Assembly: GCF_000246855.1 (NCBI RefSeq) | Contig: NC_016609.1 | Location: 4,092,001 to 4,156,000, forward strand | Length of the DNA: 64,000 nt | Direction: 5' to 3' | Source: Niastella koreensis GR20-10 | GTDB taxonomy: Bacteria; Bacteroidota; Bacteroidia; Chitinophagales; Chitinophagaceae | In this document: piece after piece, positions 17,270 to 27,900 of the stretch | Layout of the letters: each line of letters begins with the position of its first letter | Numbering within the stretch: position 1 is the stretch's first letter | Translations under genes and position numbers: made by a program | Notes under the pieces: generated by a model | Seen by the model: only the letters and a program-made list of their open reading frames with translations | Told to the model about the DNA's origin: nothing | Databases searched by the model: none

Positions 17270-19300
17270 TTATCCCTTCGTTATATTGATCAACGCCCTT
17301 CTGTTACGACTGCGGCCATCAGGATTATCGCGGCCATCGATTAATTCCAGTTCAAGCGGACAACAGGCTCCGAATGATTCAAAAGTAATGCGACTGGCTT
17401 TTATTCCTTTGTGAATGAAATACCGGGCACATGACCTTGCACGCCGGTCAGAAAGCTTCTTATTGTATTCCTCGGTGCCTTTGCCATCTGTATAGGCCGA
17501 GATCTGGATGGTTGCGGAAGGGAACTGCGCCAGTACAAGGCAAACCGAATCGAGCTTGTTCTCAGCCTCTGATTTCAGCTTGCTCTTGTCAAAATCGAAA
17601 TATACAATAACTACATTCTCTACACTTAAAATGATTCTTTTATCAATGTACATATCTGTGTTGGCCAACTGGTCGGTGAACAGACTCACTTCAGCAGTAT
17701 CATTAATTTTCACGACATCAGCGGTATCTTTATAATATTGTTTGGTAACAGAGATCCGGTATTTGGAATAATCATTATGGATGGTATCAAACAAATAGCT
17801 GCCTTTGTCATCCGTTTTGGTTGTCCAGGTTTTGCCAGATGGGTCTGTTAACACAATAGTAGCATCAGCAACGGGGGCATTGTCCTTATGATCACGTACC
17901 AGCCCGGTTAACCGTTTGTTCGCGGATGATCTTTTAATAAGATAATTTTCAAGGCAACAGCCGGTGCCCCTGTCCGAACCAACAATGGCCCTTGCCAATA
18001 GTGCTGAATCTTCAGGAGCAAAAAAGTAAATATCATCTCTTGATGAATTAATTGGATAACCCATATTGCGCGGTTCTCCCCATGCCTTATCACTACCCCT
18101 CACCCAAAAAAGGTCGTACCCGCCCATGCCCGGGCGTCCGTTGGTAGCAAACACCATCGCACCGCTGCTGGTATGGTAAAACGGCGCCTGCTCATCACCG
18201 GCTGTATTTATTCCCGGGCCCGCATTAACAGAGCTGCCGGCACTTCCATCTTCATATATCTGCGCATACCAGATATCGAATCCACCTGATCCGCCGGGAC
18301 GGTCTGAAGCATAATATAAATATATTCCATCCGCTGAGCAAAATGGCTGCTTGCTGCTATACCCGTCGATATTAACCCCGGGCAATAAAACCGGCCTGGT
18401 CCATCCACTATCGCCATGTTTAACGATGTAATAAATATTAGAAACTATGCGGCCCTTATCCTTTTTCCATTGAGTAAAATAAATCCGATTACCGTCGGCA
18501 GTAAAGCTGGCCACCCCCTGGTTATCTGCGATTCCGGCAACCGGTAAAACAACGGGAGTCAGCTGGTCGAGACTATCGTTTTTCAACGTACCAAAAAACA
18601 TCCGGCTTGTATGCGGATTTCCCCCTCTCACTTTGGCCGTGTCGGTTTTTGTACTGCTTACCAGGTACCTGTTGCTGCTTACCGCCCTTACTGCAAAAGC
18701 ACCTTTTTCAAAGCTGCCGGGTGTCTTTATTTTTGAGCTGGTTACCTGGCCGGCCCCGGACGCCGCCAATTGACTGCGTATGTATTGCAACGTTTGCAAT
18801 TCTTTTTCAGCCGCGTCTTTAAACTGGCCGTTTGTTCCGGCAGTGCTTAAATATTTGCGTAAATTTTCTTCCGCCGCATCATAATTTTCCAGGCTGCGTT
18901 CACATACAGCACTCCAATATAAGGCATCATTATTATCAGTACACTTTTTGTACGCCGAGTCGGCTTTTATCCAATAATGGGCAAGCCGGTAGCTTTCTGC
19001 CTCTTTATAAAGAATGCCCGCCCGGGGTCTGTTTTGAACACCTTCTGCAGCGGTGCCTTTTTTAGCATAGGTTGTAAATGTACGTGCGTTTATATTCCGC
19101 TCTGATGTTTTCAGATATTGCTCATACAAATAGGCAGCCGTATAATATTCACCGGCCTCGAAATACTGATCGGCTAATTGTAACGGGCTTTTATGCACAA
19201 CCTGTTGACTTCGTAACGGCAGCCAACATATGCCGGCAACCAGTAAACCAACAAATCTGCCGGCTAAAGGTCTAAACTTAAATTGTAAAAATGTACTCAT
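17270..19300 (-). CDS. PorE-like OmpA-family protein (TPR, PD40 propeller, CRD, OmpA)
   Basis: A 676-residue protein with an N-terminal signal segment, TPR-like helices (about 35-170, ADQYFEAGEYYTAAYLYEQYL), a PD40/WD40-like propeller (about 200-450, with YFTQWKKDKG, YYASDRPGGSGGFDIW, VFATNGRPGMGGYDLFWV), a carboxypeptidase-regulatory-like beta domain (about 465-545) and a C-terminal OmpA peptidoglycan-binding domain (about 560-676, IVYFDFDKSKLKSEAENKL, YTDGKGTEEYN, LSDRRARSCARYF). This domain order is that of PorE, the T9SS component that ties the outer-membrane complex to peptidoglycan. It is third in an operon with a CHU_C adhesin and PorP/SprF, so it is probably a cargo-dedicated PorE paralogue. 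Confidence 0.85.
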   Translation of the reverse strand: MSTFLQFKFRPLAGRFVGLLVAGICWLPLRSQQVVHKSPLQLADQYFEAGEYYTAAYLYEQYLKTSERNINARTFTTYAKKGTAAEGVQNRPRAGILYKEAESYRLAHYWIKADSAYKKCTDNNDALYWSAVCERSLENYDAAEENLRKYLSTAGTNGQFKDAAEKELQTLQYIRSQLAASGAGQVTSSKIKTPGSFEKGAFAVRAVSSNRYLVSSTKTDTAKVRGGNPHTSRMFFGTLKNDSLDQLTPVVLPVAGIADNQGVASFTADGNRIYFTQWKKDKGRIVSNIYYIVKHGDSGWTRPVLLPGVNIDGYSSKQPFCSADGIYLYYASDRPGGSGGFDIWYAQIYEDGSAGSSVNAGPGINTAGDEQAPFYHTSSGAMVFATNGRPGMGGYDLFWVRGSDKAWGEPRNMGYPINSSRDDIYFFAPEDSALLARAIVGSDRGTGCCLENYLIKRSSANKRLTGLVRDHKDNAPVADATIVLTDPSGKTWTTKTDDKGSYLFDTIHNDYSKYRISVTKQYYKDTADVVKINDTAEVSLFTDQLANTDMYIDKRIILSVENVVIVYFDFDKSKLKSEAENKLDSVCLVLAQFPSATIQISAYTDGKGTEEYNKKLSDRRARSCARYFIHKGIKASRITFESFGACCPLELELIDGRDNPDGRSRNRRALINITKG

Positions 19301-19348
19301 GATTAAATACTCAAATGTTTAATTTCTAAAACCGCTTCAACCCGGATT

Positions 19349-20374
19349 TTAAAGCCTTGCACAACGAACAAAATCTACAATACTCTTTGTGCCCGACCGT
19401 TTTATATAAGAAAGGGAGAGCTCAAAACTGTTTACGTTCTTCGTCAAAGGCCTTAATCCCGAAGCATTCGCGTCGTAGCTTAACCCGACAACAAAATTCT
19501 TATAATCAATACCTACATAAGGGGCTATGGCATCATGAACGCGGTAATATCCGCCCAGCATAAAATCAGTCTCTTCATCTACATTTATCTGCCCGTAAAA
19601 ACCAGCCATTGCTTCGTATGCAGTACCCTGGCGCATATACAGCACATGCGGAATTATTCTGACATTTGATGATAAATTAAAACTTACCCCGGCATGCATG
19701 GAATAGCGGACAGGGATCCTGTTGAGGTCTGTATTATGGTCAGTGACGATTGGATCTTTGGGCCTGTTTAAATGATAGGCCGAAAAGCCACCGAATAAAT
19801 TACATTTCTTTTCAGGAGAAGCATCAAAATAAAGTATACCAGCTCCTATATCGGGAACAAGGGAAGACGTTCTGGAAAACGTTTGAGTAGTGGGGTTACT
19901 TTCCTGGTAACCGGTGATAGGATTCCATTGGTCGCCCCATTTGAATTTTGAGGGATTGACCCGTCGGCTTATAATACCGCCCTGGAGGGCCATAACAACA
20001 CGCTGGTTAAAATCTTTTCCGAATTTAACCCCGGTGTAGGCATAAGAACCGGATAAAGTAAGGTAGTTAAACCCTCCATCACCGGCAGACTGGTTAAAAA
20101 CGTTTATACCCAGTCCGGCATTTTTATTGGTACGTGTATCAAATGAAACCCCAATAGTGCGATACGGACTACTAAGGCTGCCCCACTGACTGCGAAAAAT
20201 GGCAGATGCCCTGTAATCGCCATCGGCGCTGCCTGCAAGCGCAGGATTGATATACAGGGGATATGTATAATTCTGCGTAAAATGCGGATCTGTTTGGGCA
20301 ACTGCTTTAACAGCAGTTATCATTAACAAACAGGCCGCCAACCGGCCATATCGGTTGATGTGTTTGTTCTTCAT
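19349..20374 (-). CDS. PorP/SprF family outer-membrane protein
   Basis: A 341-residue protein with signal peptide and the start DPHFTQNYTYPLYINPALAGS followed by FRSQWGSLSSPYRTIGVSFDT, the family hallmark, then beta-barrel strands to the end. PorP/SprF proteins are needed for secretion or surface attachment of T9SS cargo with type B C-terminal domains, as shown for SprB by SprF in Flavobacterium johnsoniae. It sits 17 bases after a gene encoding exactly such a cargo and 48 before the PorE-like gene. Confidence 0.92.
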   Translation of the reverse strand: MKNKHINRYGRLAACLLMITAVKAVAQTDPHFTQNYTYPLYINPALAGSADGDYRASAIFRSQWGSLSSPYRTIGVSFDTRTNKNAGLGINVFNQSAGDGGFNYLTLSGSYAYTGVKFGKDFNQRVVMALQGGIISRRVNPSKFKWGDQWNPITGYQESNPTTQTFSRTSSLVPDIGAGILYFDASPEKKCNLFGGFSAYHLNRPKDPIVTDHNTDLNRIPVRYSMHAGVSFNLSSNVRIIPHVLYMRQGTAYEAMAGFYGQINVDEETDFMLGGYYRVHDAIAPYVGIDYKNFVVGLSYDANASGLRPLTKNVNSFELSLSYIKRSGTKSIVDFVRCARL

Positions 20375-20391
20375 ATTCAGGATATTGTTTT

Positions 20392-23300
20392 TTATCGAAT
20401 AAGTGTAATAGAACCTTTCATTCTAACATTCCTCCCATCCTTCAATACAGCCCTGAGCACATACAAATAAACGCCCACAGGCTGAGCGTTGCCCTTGTAT
20501 TTACCATCCCATCCCTGATTCGTACTACTAAGTGTTATAAGGTGTTGACCCCACTGATTGTAAATTTGCATCTCAACAGAAGCGATATAATTTCCATAAA
20601 TAAAAAGCTGATCATTCCTTCCATCGCCATCCGGAGAAAATACATTGGGTACAAAAACATCTTTGGCCAAAGGAAGCACCGTTATCTTAAATGATTGAAC
20701 TACGCCGGCACAACCGTTTGTGAAGGGGACCGTAGTAATGATTGCTTTAAAAGCCGTATCGGTCATATTGGTTGCCCTAAAAGATGGGATTGAGCCGCTG
20801 CCCGAAGCAGCCAGGCCAATTGCAGGGTTTGAATTATTCCATTTTATGGTGCCCGCCGGATCGTTCACTGAAAAATTATAGGACGCCACAACAGTACCGT
20901 CATATACAGTGGTATCTCTCATTATACTAATAACAGCTGGCTTGGGATAAACCTGGATGGTTAAGGCCGATGCATTGGCACACTGCCCTGTATCAGGAGT
21001 AAATGTATAAGTGGTAGTTGTTGTATTGTTCAATGCAGGCGACCAGATGCCTGTAATAGTTTTAGCATTGGTAGATGATAAGGGCAATGCCTGCATGGCC
21101 GCTCCTGTACAAATTGGCGCCACCGCAGGGAACGAAGGCGTTACTTTCTGGTTTACTGTAATAGTTAATGTTGTGGAGGTGGCGCACTGGCCGGCGGTTG
21201 GCGTAAACGTATACGTAGTAGTAACTGTATTATTCAAGGCCGGAGACCACGTGCCGGAGATGCCATTGTCGGATGTTGTGGGCAGGGGCGCCAGCTTGTC
21301 GCCTGAACATATTGGCGCTACAGCCGTGAACGTGGGCGTTATATTTGGGTTAACCGTTATAGTCATTGTGGAGGTGGTGGCACACTGACCCGCCGATGGC
21401 GTAAACGTATACGTGGTAGTGGCTGTATTATTCAGGGCTGGTGACCAGGTACCCGTGATACTATTATTGAATGTGGTGGGCAAAGCGGCCAGCGATGTGC
21501 CGGAACAGATGGGCGCCACAGGAGTAAACGTAGGCGTTACATTTGGATTGACGGTGATCGTTAAAGTTGTTGTATTCGCGCACTGACCTGGTGCCGGAGT
21601 GAATGTATAGGTGGTAGTTGCTGTATTATTCAGGGCCGGTGACCAGGTGCCTGTGATGCTCTCATTGGAGGTGGTGGGCAGGGGATTCAGCGTTCCGCCG
21701 GAACAGATGGGCGCCACTGCCGGGAACGTTGGCGTTACTTTCTGGTTTACGGTAATAGTCAATGTGGTGGTGTTTGCGCACTGACCGGCAGTTGGCGTAA
21801 ACGTATACGTGGTAGTGGCGGTGTTACTCAGGGCCGGTGACCACGTGCCTGTGATGCCCTCATTGGAGGTCGTGGGCAGGGCTGCCAGCGTAGCGCCGGT
21901 ACAGATGGGCGCCACTGCCGGGAACGTAGGCGTTACCTTCTGGTTTACGGTTATAGTCAATGTGGTGGTGTTCGCGCACTGACCCGCAGTTGGCGTAAAC
22001 GTATACGTGGTAGTGGCGGTATTATTCAAGGCCGGTGACCACGTGCCGGTGATGCCCTCATTGGAGGTGGTGGACAGGGGGTTCAGCGTTCCGCCGGAAC
22101 AGATGGGCGCCACTGCCGGGAACGTTGGCGTTACTTTCTGATTTACGGTTATGGTCAATGTGGTGGTGGTAGCACACACGCCTGCTGATGGCGTAAACGT
22201 ATACGTGGTAGTGGCGGTATTATTCAATGCCGGAGACCAGGTACCCGTGATACTATTGAATGTAGTGGGCAAAGCAGCCAGCGATGTGCCGGAACAGATG
22301 GGCGCCACAGGGGTGAACGTAGGCGTTACATTTGGATTTACCGTGATCGTTAAAGTTGCTGTGTTCGCGCACTGACCTGGTGCCGGTGTGAATGTATAGG
22401 TGGTAGTTGCTGTATTATTCAGGGCCGGAGACCAGGTGCCTGTGATGCTCTCATTGGAGGTGGTGGGCAGGGGATTCAGCGTAGCGCCGGTACAGATGGG
22501 CGCCACTGCCGGGAACGTTGGCGTTACTTTCTGGTTTACGGTTATAGTCAATGTGGTGGTGTTTGCGCACTGACCGGCAGTTGGCGTAAACGTATACGTG
22601 GTAGTGGCTGTATTATTCAATGCCGGTGACCACGTGCCGGTGATACTCTCATTGGAGGTCGTGGGCAGGGCTGCCAGCGTAGCGCCGGTACAGATGGGCG
22701 CCACTGCCGGGAACGTTGGCGTTACTTTCTGGTTTACGGTTATAGTCAATGTGGTGGTGTTCGCGCACTGACCGGCAGTTGGCGTAAACGTATACGTAGT
22801 AGTGGCTGTATTATTCAATGCCGGTGACCACGTGCCTGTGATTCCCTCATTGGAAGCGGTGGGCAGGGGGTTCAGCGTTCCGCCGGAACAGATGGGCGCC
22901 ACTGCCGGGAACGTTGGCGTTACTTTCTGGTTTACGGTAATAGTCAATGTGGTGGTGGTGGCACACACGCCTGCTGATGGCGTAAACGTATACGTGGTAG
23001 TGGCGGTATTATTCAATGCAGGTGACCACGAACCGGTAATGCCGTTGTTGGAAACAGTTGGCAGCGCTGATAAACTGGTTCCCGCACAGATCGGCGCTAC
23101 GGCATTGAATGTCGGTGTGCTATTTGGATTAACGGTGACTGTGTATGTGGTTGTTGTAGCACATTGACCGTTATCGGGTGTAAACATATAGGTTCCGCTG
23201 GTGGTGTTACTCACCACCGCAGGGCTCCAGGTACCTGTTATTCCATTGGATGAACTGGCAGGCAAAGTTACAACCGTAGCGCCTTCACAGATAGAAGCGC

Positions 23301-24084
23301 TTGTGCCGAAAGGAAAAGTGGGTACGATATTCGGGTTCACAGTAACGTTAAAGGTTGTGCCTTCTACGCATCCGGGTCCGGTTGCGGTAAAAACATAGGT
23401 GCCGGATTGAGTAGGATCAACCACAGCCGGCGTCCATGTGCCCGTAATGCCATTGGCAGATGTACCGGGTAGCGCCGGCACGGTACCGTTTCGGCAGATC
23501 GTAAGGGATTTTCCAAACGAAAAGGCGGCTGTCACTTTTGGTATTACAGTAACGCTTAGGGAAACTGGTATACCACAGGTACCGGCTGCGGGGGTAAAGG
23601 TATAGGTGCCCGAAGCCTGGTTATTAATAACCGTTGAACTCCAGGTGCCATTTATACCATTATTGGATGTTGCCGGCAAGGCAAGTGGTGTAGTGCCCTG
23701 ACAAATGGAAGCAAAAGAAGTGAAAAGAGGAACAGCTATCGGATTCGACAAGACGACACCTGTTAATACCTCTTTTATACTGCCGTTAAAATCAAAAATA
23801 AAGTTATTATAAATACCGGCATTCAATCCCGTGATGGTTAACTGCCCTGTACCAGTTGATGTAATAGTTACAGGACCTGTTGCTACGCCATCATCATTAT
23901 AGGTTACCTGGTACGTTGTGTTGGGCTGCAGTCCGCTGAATGAAATTGATCCTTCGGAACCATTACAGCTCGATGGGTTATTGCTAATCAGCAATACAGG
24001 ATCGAAGCTGGTTTCTGCCCATACATAATTACACCAATGTGCAATAATCAATAAAATAATTAAGGGTAAGGGTTTACGTTTCAT
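20392..24084 (-). CDS. Giant repeat surface adhesin with T9SS type B (CHU_C) sorting domain
   Basis: A 1230-residue SprB-like surface protein. Signal peptide (residues 1-23), an N-terminal beta domain resembling a SprB repeat (SNNPSSCNGSEGSISFSGL), then 14 tandem Ig-like units of 65-69 residues (116-1049), then a PKD-like linker and the gliding-motility-associated C-terminal domain (about 1143-1230: VFVPNVFSPDGDGRNDQL, IYNQWGQ, GWDGKYKG, GVYLYVLRA) that directs export by T9SS. Each unit carries two cysteines, one in PICSG and one in GQCA, likely to form a disulfide. The units are Thr/Pro-rich and many are nearly identical. First gene of the operon with PorP/SprF and a PorE-like protein; probably an adhesin for surfaces or gliding. 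Confidence 0.9.
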   Translation of the reverse strand: MKRKPLPLIILLIIAHWCNYVWAETSFDPVLLISNNPSSCNGSEGSISFSGLQPNTTYQVTYNDDGVATGPVTITSTGTGQLTITGLNAGIYNNFIFDFNGSIKEVLTGVVLSNPIAVPLFTSFASICQGTTPLALPATSNNGINGTWSSTVINNQASGTYTFTPAAGTCGIPVSLSVTVIPKVTAAFSFGKSLTICRNGTVPALPGTSANGITGTWTPAVVDPTQSGTYVFTATGPGCVEGTTFNVTVNPNIVPTFPFGTSASICEGATVVTLPASSSNGITGTWSPAVVSNTTSGTYMFTPDNGQCATTTTYTVTVNPNSTPTFNAVAPICAGTSLSALPTVSNNGITGSWSPALNNTATTTYTFTPSAGVCATTTTLTITVNQKVTPTFPAVAPICSGGTLNPLPTASNEGITGTWSPALNNTATTTYTFTPTAGQCANTTTLTITVNQKVTPTFPAVAPICTGATLAALPTTSNESITGTWSPALNNTATTTYTFTPTAGQCANTTTLTITVNQKVTPTFPAVAPICTGATLNPLPTTSNESITGTWSPALNNTATTTYTFTPAPGQCANTATLTITVNPNVTPTFTPVAPICSGTSLAALPTTFNSITGTWSPALNNTATTTYTFTPSAGVCATTTTLTITVNQKVTPTFPAVAPICSGGTLNPLSTTSNEGITGTWSPALNNTATTTYTFTPTAGQCANTTTLTITVNQKVTPTFPAVAPICTGATLAALPTTSNEGITGTWSPALSNTATTTYTFTPTAGQCANTTTLTITVNQKVTPTFPAVAPICSGGTLNPLPTTSNESITGTWSPALNNTATTTYTFTPAPGQCANTTTLTITVNPNVTPTFTPVAPICSGTSLAALPTTFNNSITGTWSPALNNTATTTYTFTPSAGQCATTSTMTITVNPNITPTFTAVAPICSGDKLAPLPTTSDNGISGTWSPALNNTVTTTYTFTPTAGQCATSTTLTITVNQKVTPSFPAVAPICTGAAMQALPLSSTNAKTITGIWSPALNNTTTTTYTFTPDTGQCANASALTIQVYPKPAVISIMRDTTVYDGTVVASYNFSVNDPAGTIKWNNSNPAIGLAASGSGSIPSFRATNMTDTAFKAIITTVPFTNGCAGVVQSFKITVLPLAKDVFVPNVFSPDGDGRNDQLFIYGNYIASVEMQIYNQWGQHLITLSSTNQGWDGKYKGNAQPVGVYLYVLRAVLKDGRNVRMKGSITLIR
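20938..23739 (-). repeat. Fourteen tandem about 200-base repeats with a four-unit higher-order duplication
   Basis: The adhesin repeat array. Units 1-3 (69 residues) are diverged; units 4-14 are 65-68 residues and close to each other. Units 5-8 (22920-22132) and 9-12 (22131-21340) match in order by their variable segments (GGTLNPL, GATLAAL, then TLNPL with PAPGQ, then GTSLAAL with TTFN), showing block duplication of four units. Unit 8 has lost one codon relative to unit 12. Unit 4 also shares its C-terminal half with unit 8. Confidence 0.9.
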
Positions 24085-24286
24085 TTTTTCAGGATATTAG
24101 ATTATCAGGTAACGGATTTTTGTTATGGGTTACAGATCATAGACGTGTAAAAATGAACAGTTCCCGGAAACTGTTTCATAGTATTACTTGGATATAGATA
24201 AATTATTAATTGTAAGTTGTACACCACCTCTATAACATTACTTCAATTTTATATCCATGTAGTGGTTGTAATGCCGCCGGAAATAG

Positions 24287-24325
24287 AAAAGGCAGTCTTA
24301 AAAAATTAATTTAAGACTGCCTTTT
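24287..24325 (-). terminator. Terminator after the LuxR-type response regulator gene
   Basis: A 16-base perfect stem (AAAAGGCAGTCTTAAA and its complement) with a seven-base loop, flanked by A and T runs, 27 bases past the regulator stop codon; it separates the two-component genes from the adhesin operon. No TAnnTTTG motif was seen for the adhesin gene in 24085-24286. Confidence 0.85.
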
Positions 24326-24352
24326 ATCATTATAAAAAATTTGTCCTGCTAC

Positions 24353-24979
24353 TTATTGATTGAACAGCTGTACCGTTTTGATGAGTTCAACAACATTCGA
24401 AACATCTAATTTCTGCATAACATTAGCCTTATGCGTACTAATGGTTGAAATATGCAGGGAGAGGAGTTCGGCAATTTCCGAAACATTTTTTCCATCCACC
24501 AGGTGATTCATGACCTCAAGCTCCCTGCCGGTAAGTTGATCAAATGGAGAGCTTGCCTGGTTATCTATATCCTCCAGGGTTAGTATATGCTTCATATCAG
24601 ACCCCAAATACCTTCTATTGCTCAGGATGGCCGCAATACCAAGCCTGATCTCTGATGGCTCAGCTTCCTTATTGATAAATCCTTTTACGCCCAGGGCCAG
24701 GTATTTTTTGGCATAAACACCCACCTGGCTCACTGTAAAAATCATCACTTTCTGGTTGGGCCTAAGGGTAAATATGTTTTTCAACAGGCGAATTGAATCA
24801 GTCGCAGGCATCGTTATATCCAAAACAACCAGGTCGTATTCTGTACCCTGAACTTTATTCCATACACAATCGCCATTGCTGCATTCATCTATTTCCGCAT
24901 CTGAGAACTCCTCTTTTATTATAAGGCCAAGTCCGGATCTTACTACATGGTGATCATCTGCCAGTAAAAATTTTTTCAT
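24353..24979 (-). CDS. NarL/FixJ-type response regulator
   Basis: A 208-residue regulator: receiver domain (1-120) with acidic pair ADDHH, phospho-acceptor Asp54 in VVLDITMP, and Lys in GFINKEA; C-terminal LuxR HTH (about 145-205) with LTGRELEVMNHLVDGKNVSEIAELLSLH. Phosphorylation by a partner kinase should control DNA binding. It starts three bases after the stop of the propeller histidine kinase gene, so the two are co-transcribed partners. Its targets are not visible; the adjacent adhesin operon is a natural candidate. Confidence 0.93.
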   Translation of the reverse strand: MKKFLLADDHHVVRSGLGLIIKEEFSDAEIDECSNGDCVWNKVQGTEYDLVVLDITMPATDSIRLLKNIFTLRPNQKVMIFTVSQVGVYAKKYLALGVKGFINKEAEPSEIRLGIAAILSNRRYLGSDMKHILTLEDIDNQASSPFDQLTGRELEVMNHLVDGKNVSEIAELLSLHISTISTHKANVMQKLDVSNVVELIKTVQLFNQ

Positions 24980-24982
24980 ACG

Positions 24983-27900
24983 CTAGCTGTTATTTTCAAA
25001 AGTTATGGTTATTATATTTCCACGGTCATCGCCCGGAACTATGTTGAGTGTGCCCTGTAACCTGGCCAGGATTTCAATAATGATCTTGTACCCCCACCCC
25101 ATGCCGTGTTGAGAAGGATTATAACTTTTATCAAGAATACGTGTTACCAGTTCCCTGTCCATGGTATCGCCGGCATCGGTAATAATGATCCTGGTAGTGA
25201 ATTCATCCGTGACGGCTTCAATTGTTATAAATCCTCCACAGGTGTATTTATTGGCATTGTCGGCCAGGTTTCTCAGCACCAGGTTTAACAGGCTGGCATC
25301 TGTATTAAGTGTAATAGATGACGGTACCAGGTTGTTAAAAGTATTTTTTTGAATATGAGCGCCCACTTCACATAAAGAGATAATTTCACTGACAATTTCC
25401 CGCAGCACTACGTCTTGCCGGTGAATGACAAACCCCTCTTTTTGCATATTGGTAAACACAAAAAAGCCCTGGGTAAAATCATATATTTCATTGGTTGCAT
25501 TATCGAATTGAGACAAGAGATTCGATAGTTCCTTATCTTCTGATGTTTTATGCTTATTGTACATTCGCCGGGCTAAAATATGCAGGAACCGAAGCGGCGA
25601 CCTTAGATCATGCAGGATGGCAGAGATCATTAACTCTTTTACCTTATTGCTCTCGGATAATTGCCCGGTTCTTTCATCTACCATTTGCTGCAGCAATTGC
25701 GCCCTTTTTACCTGGTAATTATACCGCAACCTGAAAAACAATAAAAATGCGCCTATTGCCAGCCCGCCCAACAGGCATTTGAACCACACCTGTTCATACC
25801 AGTAAGGAAGTATGGTTAAATGGAATGTACTATAGGTATAGCGCGCATCCGGATTCTGGCTTCTCACTGAAAGCGCGTAATTGCCGCTGTTCAGGTTTGT
25901 AAGAATGAGTTTCCCGTCATCAGGCACAGGATACCAATTATCGTTCAATCCCTTTATAGTATATTCAAGGTGTAAGTTGAACCTGTTGCCGAAATAAGGA
26001 GTTGAAATTTCAAAGACCAGCTGATTGGAATCCCTTGTTAACTCCAGTTTATTTTTCACTGGCAGTCTTTTATCGTTTGCCTGTAAAAGATCCACAAAAA
26101 TTGGGTTATCGGGCAAAATGATGTGTACGCTATCGGGATTAAAACGAACCAGCCCATCCAGCGATGGCAACGAAAAAAAATTATCCCTTGTTACAATACC
26201 ACAGGGCGTACACCTGCCATTAAATTCATTGGTACTAAATCCATACGATTTATCTACATAGTAATAATACACCTGCTGCTGCCGGCCGGCAGCATAATTA
26301 TCCAATTCCTTTTTTGCCACCCTGAACAATCCCCTGTTGGTGGGTATCCAGAAATAACCCTGCCGGTCTTCCATGAAACAATGAGCGGTAACAAGGCTCT
26401 TCCTGGAGTCCATGGGCATCTTGATGAAACGATCCTTATAAAATTTATAAATGCCCTGCCCGTAGGTGCCTATCCAGATACTGCTGTCCTTTGCTACGTA
26501 GATAGTCTGTATAGCCGCTTTTTCAAGGCCACCAACCGGGCGCAATCCCGCGCCTTCGCGGGAGCCCGATAAATCATAAGTAAATAAACCTGCTGAAGTC
26601 CCAATCCATAAATTATTTGGACTCACTTCCTTCAACGTTTGAACCTCTGTTTGCATAAGGTCGCTCTCATTCAGTAAAATAGTATCTGCTGTTCCGTGCC
26701 GCCTGAATACCTGGTGCTTATTGCTGTAGATGATATCTTTATTATCCCGTTCAATAATTCCGGTAAGATAATGTCCCAGTGGTTTCAGGGTTTCAAAAGA
26801 GGTAAGATGAATGTCGGTTCTTTTTAAGGAATCAAATTCTGATAGCCAGATGGACCCGTCAGCCGCCTGCAGCCATGCCTGTTTGCCGAAACTGTGTGTA
26901 TCTGGGAAAAGAACATGACCGGTATTGGAATAGTTGAGGATGCCGGTTGGAGTGAGGATGCGGGAGCCTGGCAATTCAATCTGCAAAGATTGGCTATTGG
27001 CAATAAACCTGGTATCGTTAAAAAAAAGACGTTCAAATTCATGCAGCTTCAACACATACAACCCGTTTGTAATGGTACCTATGTAAAGCGCCTGGTAACC
27101 TTCGTCATAGATCATGCATTTAATATCTTTTACAGGAATATCAGCTGCCAGTATTTTATAGTCTAAAACATTATAGACCATTCGAAGCTGCAGGATGGTA
27201 TCATTGCATAGCATGAGCGTGTGGCGGCCATCTCTCCTTGTTTTTAAAGAAGCCTGAACCGGATCGGGGTTTACAGCGGCAGCCCTTCTGAAAAACAAAC
27301 CCAGGTTGGCAGCATATGTGATATTGCTTTGTAATATCCCGTTTTTGTATGCATATGCGCGATATTGATCATCTATAAAAAAATAAAACCCGTCTGTTAT
27401 AAATTGAAGCTTCAGCTTATGGCCGGTAATTTCGCGCAGCTCCTTCATGCTGCCCGTGGTTTCATCGAGAAAGTAACAAACACCGGCGTCATAAAAGTAA
27501 GCCTGCTGTTCATTCACCGTAATGGGTGCATAGCTGGTAACCAGTTTATCAAACAGTTGTTTATAGGCAATGCCATATTTCCTGTAAATATTATTATAAA
27601 AAAACAGGTGGTTATTGGATGTAACGAACTGGCGATGGGGCATAACGGAACGAACAGGATCCGTCACGATTTGATAATCATCTGTAAGCGTCAAAATATG
27701 GGCGGTGTCAAAAACCGGTTTAAAAAATAGCCGGTCTGTACCAGGCTCTGTTTGTGGCAGGGAATATTCATTCCACAGTAAAGCCGCACTGTTCTCCGGG
27801 TTATATTCCCTGAAGTTTTTACCATCAAACCGCAGGATACCCCATTTGGTGGCAAGCCAAAGAAATCCATTTTTATCAAAGGCCATGCTATTGATACTGT

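Noticed and set aside
20938-23739. Regular repeats of about 200 bases considered as a CRISPR or satellite array
   Set aside because: The repeats are whole codon-phased protein domains without unique spacers, inside one long open frame with signal peptide and CHU_C tail.
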